From BOG-933 sp037147415 (GTDB lineage: Bacteria > Pseudomonadota > Alphaproteobacteria > Azospirillales > Azospirillaceae), in contig JBAWVF010000135.1 of the NCBI GenBank assembly GCA_037147415.1, positions 1 to 10,625 on the forward strand: a DNA stretch of 10,625 nucleotides, written 5' to 3'. The notes beneath the pieces were generated by a model. It saw only the letters and a list, made by a program, of their open reading frames with translations. It did not search any database and was not told the DNA's origin. This document shows, one piece after another, positions 5,629-10,625 of this stretch. Numbering within the stretch: the first letter of the stretch is position 1; the number at the start of each line of letters is the position of its first letter. The position numbers were made by a program, and so were the translations under genes.

Positions 5629-6234
5629 GTGAAGGGTATCCTCGAAGAACCCTGGATCTCCGCAATCGGCGGCGACATCCGCGAACGTCAGCTCGGCGAA
5701 GGCCAGTTTCTGTTCCGGCAGGGCGATCCCGTTTCCGGCATTTTCGCGGTCATCGAGGGGCGGGTCCGCCTCGTCCGGTATTCCAGGGACGGCATCGTGT
5801 CCGTCCTTTATGTTGCGGTTTCCGGCGACACTTTTGCCGAGGCGGCGCTGTTTTCCGATGTCTATCACTGCGATGCCGTGGCGGACGTGCCGTCGGGCAT
5901 TGCCGTCATTCCCAAGGAGGCGATCCTGAGGGCGTTCGCTGCGAACCCGGATGTCGCCACCGCCTTCATGGCAAGGCTGGCGCGTCAGGTTCAGGCGCTC
6001 CGGTCCCGTCTGGAAATCCGGAACATCCGCTCGGCCACCGAGCGTGTCCTTCAGTATCTGCTGCTGTTGTCGGCTCCGGGCCAGCGGGCCGTCGTCTTCG
6101 ACCGTTGCTTCAAGGATGTCGCGGCAGAGGTCGGGTTGACCCACGAGGCGTTCTATCGGGCACTGTCCACTCTTGATACCCAGGGCAAGATCGAGCGGAA
6201 CGGGCGGGTGATCCGCATTCTCGACCCTGCCTGA
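5629..6234 (+). CDS. Crp/Fnr-family transcriptional regulator
   Basis: Encodes 201 residues from a GTG at 5629 with GGGGAGG 7 bases upstream. The N-terminal cyclic-nucleotide-binding-type beta-roll (about 15-105) shows FLFRQGDPVSGIFAVIEGRVRLVR (27-50) and GDTFAEAALFSD (66-77). A long dimerisation helix (about 107-132) follows, then a winged helix (about 135-198) with FKDVAAEVGLTHEAFYRALSTLDTQGKIER (161-190). The N-terminal cysteine cluster of FNR is absent; the only cysteines are 81 and 160, so an FNR-type [4Fe-4S] sensor is unlikely. In the recognition helix, Glu173 and Arg177 match FNR Glu209 and Arg213, while Tyr176 replaces Ser212. The gene diverges from the cytochrome/sox operon and precedes the ABC operon, and both flanks have matching palindromes. 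The signal sensed is unknown; redox, NO or reactive sulfur are candidates from context only. Confidence 0.9.
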   Translation: MKGILEEPWISAIGGDIRERQLGEGQFLFRQGDPVSGIFAVIEGRVRLVRYSRDGIVSVLYVAVSGDTFAEAALFSDVYHCDAVADVPSGIAVIPKEAILRAFAANPDVATAFMARLARQVQALRSRLEIRNIRSATERVLQYLLLLSAPGQRAVVFDRCFKDVAAEVGLTHEAFYRALSTLDTQGKIERNGRVIRILDPA

Positions 6235-6278
6235 CGCGGGAAGGCGACCTTCGCCCCAACCACATTCTTTGAATGGAG

Positions 6279-6292
6279 ATGATCGAAATCAT
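6279..6292. promoter_or_regulatory. FNR-box-like operator upstream of the ABC operon
   Basis: ATGATCGAAATCAT is a perfect 5+4+5 inverted repeat with the same core as the palindrome at 5538-5553. It lies 83 bases before the ATPase start, in the 140-base gap after the regulator. A class II position would place transcription start near 6327, leaving a leader of about 48 bases; the -10 region there (CATCGT) is weak. A 12-codon frame (6293-6331) starts inside the palindrome but lacks a ribosome binding site and is not called as a gene. Confidence 0.6.
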
Positions 6293-6374
6293 ATGAAGGA
6301 AGCAGCGTCGCGGCCATCGTCATGGGCATGAATTCGCAGTCAGCCGGTGATCGCCAGCCCAGGAAAGGAAGCCC

Positions 6375-7079
6375 ATGGCTATCATCCAGGCGCAAAGTGT
6401 CGAGAAATTCTACCGTGCCGGCGATGTCGAGGTGCAGGCGCTGAAGGGCGTCAGCTTCACCATCGAATCCGGAGCCTTCGTCTCCTTCGTCGGTCCCTCC
6501 GGCAGCGGCAAAAGCACGCTGCTCAATCTGCTGGGTTGTCTCGACCATCCCACCAGCGGCACCCTCAAGGTGTTCGACACCGACGTCGCGTCGCTCGGCC
6601 GCAGGGAAAGCGCCCGCTTTCGCGGCAGGAACATCGGCTTCATCTTCCAGGACTTCAACCTGATGCCGGTGTTGACGGTCTATGAGAACGTCGAATACCC
6701 GCTGATCATGGTGCAGGAATGGCCGGAGCGGCGCCGTCGCGAGCGGGTGATGGAACTGCTGGCGGCCGTTGGCATGGCGGACCAAGCCTACAAGCGGCCG
6801 GATCAAATCTCCGGCGGCCAGAAGCAGCGCGTCGCGGTCGCCCGCGCCCTGGCTCCCGAAACCAAGCTCGTCCTGGCCGACGAACCCACCGCCAATCTCG
6901 ACCATGACACCGCCCACCGCGTCATCGAGTTGATGCGGCGGCTGAAGAGCGAGTTCGGCGTCACCTTCGTCTTCTCGACCCACGACCCGAAGATCATGGC
7001 GGAAGCTGAAATCGTCTTTCGCCTGGAGGACGGACGGCTGACCTCAGAGGACCAGATGGGGAGAACGCTCCATGCATAG
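6375..7079 (+). CDS. ABC transporter ATP-binding protein (MacB/LolD-type)
   Basis: Encodes 234 residues, a single nucleotide-binding domain of the MacB/LolD/FtsE class that powers transporters with FtsX-type permeases. All ATPase motifs are intact: Walker A GPSGSGKST (40-48), Q-loop Gln92 in FIFQDFNLMP, signature SGGQKQR (146-152), Walker B LVLADE (165-170) with D-loop NLD (174-176), and H-loop His203 in STHD. The FNLMPVLTVYENVEYPL segment (94-110) is typical of this class. The ATG at 6375 has AGGAAAGGAAG just upstream. The stop overlaps the permease start by 8 bases, so the two subunits are probably translationally coupled. Class assignment is firm; the cargo is unknown. Confidence 0.93.
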   Translation: MAIIQAQSVEKFYRAGDVEVQALKGVSFTIESGAFVSFVGPSGSGKSTLLNLLGCLDHPTSGTLKVFDTDVASLGRRESARFRGRNIGFIFQDFNLMPVLTVYENVEYPLIMVQEWPERRRRERVMELLAAVGMADQAYKRPDQISGGQKQRVAVARALAPETKLVLADEPTANLDHDTAHRVIELMRRLKSEFGVTFVFSTHDPKIMAEAEIVFRLEDGRLTSEDQMGRTLHA

Positions 7080-8316
7080 CGTGTTCAAGATCGCCTGGCG
7101 CAACCTTCTGCGCTACTGGCGCCGCACCCTGCTGACGGCGGGCCTCATCACCGTCGGCGTCGTCGCCGTCCTGCTGTTCGTCGCCCTGGCGGGATCGTTC
7201 AAGGCGCTGATGATCGGCCAGTTCACGGATTCGGTGCTGGGTCACCTCGAAATCCACAAGAAAGGCTACGTGGCCTCGCTCGACAACCTGCCCCTCGGCA
7301 TGAACATGGGGCCGAGCCAGTGGGAGCACGCCGAAGCCGTGTTGAAGGCGACGGATACCGTCTCCTCCTACTCACCGCGCATCAAGTTCGGCGGCCTGTT
7401 CAGCAACTATGTCGAGACCACCAACATCCGCGTCAACGGCATCGACCCCGACAAGGAACAGGCGACGGTGCCGCTGCTTCGTGGCCGCATCATCGACGGC
7501 AAGGCCGATGGCTTACTGGAACGAGGACAAATCCTGGTGCCCGAACTGATGGCCAGGGGCATGGAGGTGAAGGTTGGCGATACGGTCGTTGTCGTCGCCA
7601 CCAACCGGGACGGCTCGGTCAACGGCCAGAATTTCACGGTCAGGGGCGTCGTGTCGGGCCTCAGCGGACCAGGGGGACGTGACGCCTACATCCACATCGA
7701 CGACGCCCGCCGCATTCTCCGCATCACCACACCGGAAGTCAGCGAGGTGCTGGTGCGGCTGAACAGCCTGTCGAACCTCGCCGCCACGGTGACCAAGCTT
7801 GAAGCGGCGTTCGTCGGCGATCTTACGCCCCAGGGCAAGCCGGCGTTCGAAGTCCACGGCTGGGACAAGCTGTCGCCGTTCGCCCACATCGCCAAGATGA
7901 TCGACCTGCTCACCCTGTTCATCAAGATCATGCTGGTGTCGATCGTGCTGATCAGCATCATGAACGTGATGATCATGGCGGTCTACGAGCGCATCCGCGA
8001 GATCGGCACCATCTCGGCCATCGGAACGCCGCCCCACCGCATTCTCGGTCTTTTCCTGACCGAGGGTCTGCTGCTCGGCGTGTTCGGCAGCGTCATCGGC
8101 AGCCTGCTCAGCGTCGGCGCCGTGATGATACTCAATGTCCGCAAGGTGTCCTTCGCCTTCGGCCAACAGGACAACATCGTGCTGGCTCCGACCATCTCTG
8201 CCGCCGACGTCGTTACCGCCTGCGTCGTCGTCATCGTCGTCGCCATGCTCGCCAGCCTGCAACCGGCATGGAAAGCCGCACGCATGGACCCCATCGCCGC
8301 GCTGCGGCACATCTGA
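7072..8316 (+). CDS. ABC transporter permease, MacB/FtsX family
   Basis: Encodes 414 residues with the FtsX/MacB/LolC-E layout. One transmembrane helix near the N-terminus (about 20-42) is followed by a large periplasmic MacB-type core domain (about 43-265), then three C-terminal helices (about 272-300, 322-348 and 378-400). The conserved cytoplasmic loop YERIREIGTISAIGTPPHRI and the C-terminal QPAWKAARMDPIAALRHI are both canonical. These transporters usually act as mechanotransmitters that extract or propel lipids, lipoproteins or periplasmic substrates instead of moving solutes through a membrane pore. It overlaps the ATPase gene and is followed after 18 bases by the LolA-like gene. A LolCDE-like lipid or lipoprotein extractor is a reasonable reading; MacB-type export through an outer-membrane partner is the alternative. 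Confidence 0.92.
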   Translation: MHSVFKIAWRNLLRYWRRTLLTAGLITVGVVAVLLFVALAGSFKALMIGQFTDSVLGHLEIHKKGYVASLDNLPLGMNMGPSQWEHAEAVLKATDTVSSYSPRIKFGGLFSNYVETTNIRVNGIDPDKEQATVPLLRGRIIDGKADGLLERGQILVPELMARGMEVKVGDTVVVVATNRDGSVNGQNFTVRGVVSGLSGPGGRDAYIHIDDARRILRITTPEVSEVLVRLNSLSNLAATVTKLEAAFVGDLTPQGKPAFEVHGWDKLSPFAHIAKMIDLLTLFIKIMLVSIVLISIMNVMIMAVYERIREIGTISAIGTPPHRILGLFLTEGLLLGVFGSVIGSLLSVGAVMILNVRKVSFAFGQQDNIVLAPTISAADVVTACVVVIVVAMLASLQPAWKAARMDPIAALRHI

Positions 8317-8334
8317 CCGAGAAAGGGGAACCCG

Positions 8335-9072
8335 ATGCTCAGAATACTCTTCGCCGCCATCCTGGCCATCCTCGGATGCCTCCCGGCCTACGCGCTCGAC
8401 GGCGCCGACATCCTGCGCAAACTCGACCGCAACCTCGAGCCCGAGTCCTACGAGTCATTCCGCAAACTCATCAACATCGAGCCGAACGGCAGCCGCAAGG
8501 AGTTCGTGCTCTATACCGTGAAGAAGGGGCAGGACAAGCTGGTCTCGCTGTTTCTGTCTCCGGCCAGCGAGAACGGCCGGGGCACGCTGCGCATCGGCGA
8601 CAACATGTGGCTCTTCATCCCCGAGGTGGGAAAGCCGATCCGCATCACCAGCCTGCAATCGGTCATCGGCGGCGTTTTCAACAATGCCGACATCCTTAGG
8701 CTGGACTATGCCGTCGAGTACAGCGCTGAAAAGGTCGAGGAGGTGCCCGAAGGATACCTGCTGTCGCTGAAGGCCAGGAGCGACGCCATCGCCTATGATC
8801 GCCTGAAGATGTGGGTCGACAAGAAAACCATCCTCCCCATCAAGGTCGAAGCCTATGCGGCGAGCGGACTGCTGATCAAAACCCTGCGGTTCAGTCAGGT
8901 CAAGGATTTCGGCGGTGGCGTCGTCCGCCCGTCTCTGATCGAGACCGACAGCCCGCTCTACAAGGGCTACAAGTCGGCGATGATCTACGCCGGCATCAAG
9001 CAACGGGTCTTCCCCGACGAGGTGTTCACACTGAACTTCCTGCCGCGCGTCGGCACCATCCGTCCGGAGTGA
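8335..9072 (+). CDS. Periplasmic LolA-like outer-membrane lipoprotein-sorting protein
   Basis: Encodes 245 residues with a signal peptide (1-20, likely cut after AYA). A cysteine at 15 (ILGC) only weakly resembles a lipobox, so a soluble periplasmic product is favoured. The mature part matches the LolA-like family often annotated 'outer membrane lipoprotein-sorting protein': SFRKLINIEPNGSRKEFVLY, a LVSLFLSPASENGRGTLRIG block, DNMWLFIPEVGKPIRITS (89-106), and NNADILRLDY (116-125). LKMWVDKKTILPIKVEAY (157-174) completes the beta-sheet. Proteins of this fold form an open hydrophobic half-barrel that ferries acyl chains. A GGGGA site precedes the ATG at 8335. Its place between permease and outer-membrane barrel fits a periplasmic shuttle. 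It is distinct from housekeeping LolA in length and signatures. The cargo is not identifiable. Confidence 0.85.
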   Translation: MLRILFAAILAILGCLPAYALDGADILRKLDRNLEPESYESFRKLINIEPNGSRKEFVLYTVKKGQDKLVSLFLSPASENGRGTLRIGDNMWLFIPEVGKPIRITSLQSVIGGVFNNADILRLDYAVEYSAEKVEEVPEGYLLSLKARSDAIAYDRLKMWVDKKTILPIKVEAYAASGLLIKTLRFSQVKDFGGGVVRPSLIETDSPLYKGYKSAMIYAGIKQRVFPDEVFTLNFLPRVGTIRPE

Positions 9073-9077
9073 CAGCG

Positions 9078-10382
9078 ATGGAACGACGTCTCATCGTCAC
9101 ATGGCTGGTCGTCCTGCTGACCGTCGCTGGCGCGGCCCATGCCGAAGAAGGCTACACGTTCGATGCTTCCGAGTATGCCAAGAAGGACCTTGAGATAAAA
9201 GGTTACCTTGAAGGCAAGGGCGAGGCGTTCAATTTCGACAGGCAGTCCGCCTTCTACAGGTTGGACCACCCCGCCGGCAATCGGCCCACAGATAGCTTGC
9301 GCGGTACCGCGACAGGCGAGGTAACGGCCAAGTACACGAAGGATATTTTTAGTTTCGACATGACGTTTCATGCCGACGGTCAGCGCGACACCGTCAACGG
9401 GAATTCCTCGGAAACGAAATTCTACGAGGCCAATCTGACGCTTCAGCCCCAGACCGGACTATCGCTCGACATCGGCAAGAAAGTCCTCAAATGGGGCAAG
9501 GGCTACGCCTGGAACCCCGTCGGCTTCGTCGAGCGCCCCAAGGACCCGACGGACCCGGACCTTTCCCGCGAAGGATATTGGATGGTGGTCGGCGATTACA
9601 CCCGCAGTTTCGACGGCCCCGTGCAGACGGCGGGCCTGACGACCGTCCTGATCCCGACGACGCCTTTCGTCAATAACGATTTCGGGCCGCAAACGGGCTA
9701 TCAGGACGTCGCGGGAAAGTTCTCCCTGCTCGTGGAGGACACCGACGTCGACCTCATGATTCTGAGCGGTGGCGCAAAGAGCCTGCGCTACGGCGCCGAC
9801 TTCGCCCGCAATCTCAATGCCCGGCTTGAAGTGCATGGTGAAGTCGCCCATGTCGCCAAGTCGCAGCGGATGTTGCTTGATTCCTCGCAGAAACCCTACG
9901 CCGACATCGGGGAAGCAACCTCCTGGCTGCTTGGTCTTCGGTATCTCACCGACGAGGCGACCACCTATATTCTGGAGTATTACCATAACGGCACTGGCTA
10001 CAAAGCCAGTGAGCAGGAAGCCTTCTTCCGATTGGCCGACCAAGCGGTTGACGCCTTCCAGAGTTCAGGGAGCAGAACCCTTTTGAGCCGGGCGAACACC
10101 ATGCGCCTCGGTTACGCGGCGCAGAACTCCGGCCGTGATTACGTAAACTTCAAAGTCAGCCAGGACGAACCACTCGGCATCGTCTATCTCACGCCATCCT
10201 TGACGGTGATCGCCGATGTTGGCGGCCATAGTGCCATGATTCTACCGGAATTGCTGTACACGGGCATCACCAATTGGGAGTTCCGGCTGCGCTTCCAGGC
10301 CAATGTCGGGGAAAAACGGACCGAGTACGGGGAGAAGGAAGCCGCGATGAAGACTGAACTCCGTGTTCGCCGTTTTTTCTAA
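9078..10382 (+). CDS. Outer-membrane beta-barrel protein of the ABC/LolA-like module
   Basis: Encodes 434 residues from the ATG at 9078. A GGAG overlaps the end of the preceding gene and the two genes are 5 bases apart, so coupling is likely; an upstream extension of the frame is antifamily and shadows the LolA-like gene. The signal peptide (1-22, AHA-EE) is clear. The rest shows alternating hydrophobic/polar beta-strands with aromatic girdles and turns rich in Asp, Asn and Gly. It ends in RVRRFF, a C-terminal Phe typical of outer-membrane barrels recognised by the BAM machinery. A conserved-looking core, LDIGKKVLKWGKGYAWNPVGF, recalls the DUF1302/alginate-export-like barrels seen beside LolA-like proteins and RND (MMPL) exporters, but I cannot fix the family. 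Probable role: outer-membrane exit or entry point for the cargo of the upstream ABC genes. Confidence 0.8.
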   Translation: MERRLIVTWLVVLLTVAGAAHAEEGYTFDASEYAKKDLEIKGYLEGKGEAFNFDRQSAFYRLDHPAGNRPTDSLRGTATGEVTAKYTKDIFSFDMTFHADGQRDTVNGNSSETKFYEANLTLQPQTGLSLDIGKKVLKWGKGYAWNPVGFVERPKDPTDPDLSREGYWMVVGDYTRSFDGPVQTAGLTTVLIPTTPFVNNDFGPQTGYQDVAGKFSLLVEDTDVDLMILSGGAKSLRYGADFARNLNARLEVHGEVAHVAKSQRMLLDSSQKPYADIGEATSWLLGLRYLTDEATTYILEYYHNGTGYKASEQEAFFRLADQAVDAFQSSGSRTLLSRANTMRLGYAAQNSGRDYVNFKVSQDEPLGIVYLTPSLTVIADVGGHSAMILPELLYTGITNWEFRLRFQANVGEKRTEYGEKEAAMKTELRVRRFF

Positions 10383-10524
10383 CCGCGAGGATTGAAGTCA
10401 ACGTCGAGCAACAGCGGCCCCCTCCTCGTCCACGGAATCAAGATGGTGCGAGGCGCCAGTTTTGACAGCTACTCGGTCGATAAAGGGTCTTTCGTACAGT
10501 TGGCTCGCCTCGTTCCGACACCAG

Positions 10525-10625
10525 TTAGGTGCGGGCATCTTTCGCGCACAGGACTTCAACCGGAATTTCTTTGATTTTGGCCAGCTTCTGCCGGTCTAGG
10601 ACGATGGTCTCGTCCTCGTCGAGCA
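10525..10625 (-). CDS. Possible 3' end of a gene running in from the right edge
   Basis: On the reverse strand, a frame open from the window edge reads through 33 codons to a TAA at 10525-10527. The peptide looks protein-like (LDEDETIVLDRQKLAKIKEI, then PVEVLCAKDART) and is charged and probably helical. I do not recognise it. It would converge on the outer-membrane protein gene with about 140 bases between them, a stretch in which I see no gene or clear terminator. It may be a chance frame; the next bases to the right would settle this. Confidence 0.3.
   Translation of the reverse strand, partial: LDEDETIVLDRQKLAKIKEIPVEVLCAKDART

Noticed and set aside
5479..6144. Long reverse-strand extension of the cytochrome frame (371 codons in total)
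   Set aside because: The extension is antisense to the Crp/Fnr gene and has no family features. A signal peptide and strong ribosome binding site support the start at 5478.
6243..6255. Small hairpin GGCGA-CCT-TCGCC after the regulator gene as a terminator
   Set aside because: The stem is only 5 bp, an alternative fold competes, and no T-run follows.
6153..9003. Long reverse-strand open frames opposite the ABC and LolA-like genes
   Set aside because: They are typical antisense shadows in GC-rich DNA, rich in His, Asp, Arg and Gln, with no recognisable domains, while the forward genes have intact motifs.
10392..10574. 60-codon forward frame after the outer-membrane protein gene
   Set aside because: It starts at TTG without a good ribosome binding site and has no recognisable features; the opposite-strand frame at 10525-10625 looks more protein-like.
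1..10625. CRISPR array, rRNA or complete tRNA genes
   Set aside because: No regularly spaced repeats, rRNA-like blocks or full cloverleaf sequences were seen on either strand.

Overview
The window looks like chromosomal or megaplasmid DNA from a GC-rich proteobacterium. An alphaproteobacterium, perhaps of the Rhodospirillales, is my best guess. The guess rests on high GC with strong third-position bias, Tat-exported sulfur-oxidation proteins, a class II c-type cytochrome and a Crp/Fnr regulator. No 16S rRNA or other phylogenetic marker is present, so it stays an inference.

Left region (1-2370) is accessory in character. It opens with an AT-richer stretch that holds a possible 59-residue ORF and a short tRNA-3'-end-like motif. 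Next is a reverse-strand Rpn/PD-(D/E)XK 'transposase' nuclease (590-1621), a 340-base segment with no recognisable gene, and a MerR-type regulator (1961-2367) broken by a single-base frameshift.

Middle region (2377-5478) is a reverse-strand five-gene operon. In transcription order it encodes a class II c-type cytochrome, a ChrA-family transporter, a Tat-exported DsrE-like protein, SoxY and SoxZ. SoxY and SoxZ form the periplasmic sulfur-carrier heterodimer of thiosulfate oxidation. The catalytic Sox genes (soxAX, soxB, soxCD) are not in the window.

Right region (5629-10382) is transcribed the other way. A Crp/Fnr-family regulator diverges from the sulfur operon and is followed by a four-gene envelope module: ABC ATPase, MacB/FtsX-type permease, LolA-like periplasmic protein and outer-membrane beta-barrel. 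The module could span inner membrane, periplasm and outer membrane. A short reverse-strand frame at the right edge may be the end of another gene.

The most interesting observation is regulatory. An FNR-box-like palindrome, ATGAT-N4-ATCAT, occurs in the divergent region between the cytochrome and the regulator, and again just upstream of the ABC operon. The regulator lies between the two sites, and its recognition helix keeps the Glu and Arg used by FNR but has Tyr where FNR has Ser. This suggests one local regulator controlling itself, the SoxYZ/DsrE/ChrA/cytochrome operon and the envelope-transport module. The two gene sets may therefore form one sulfur-related system, but that functional link is inferred.
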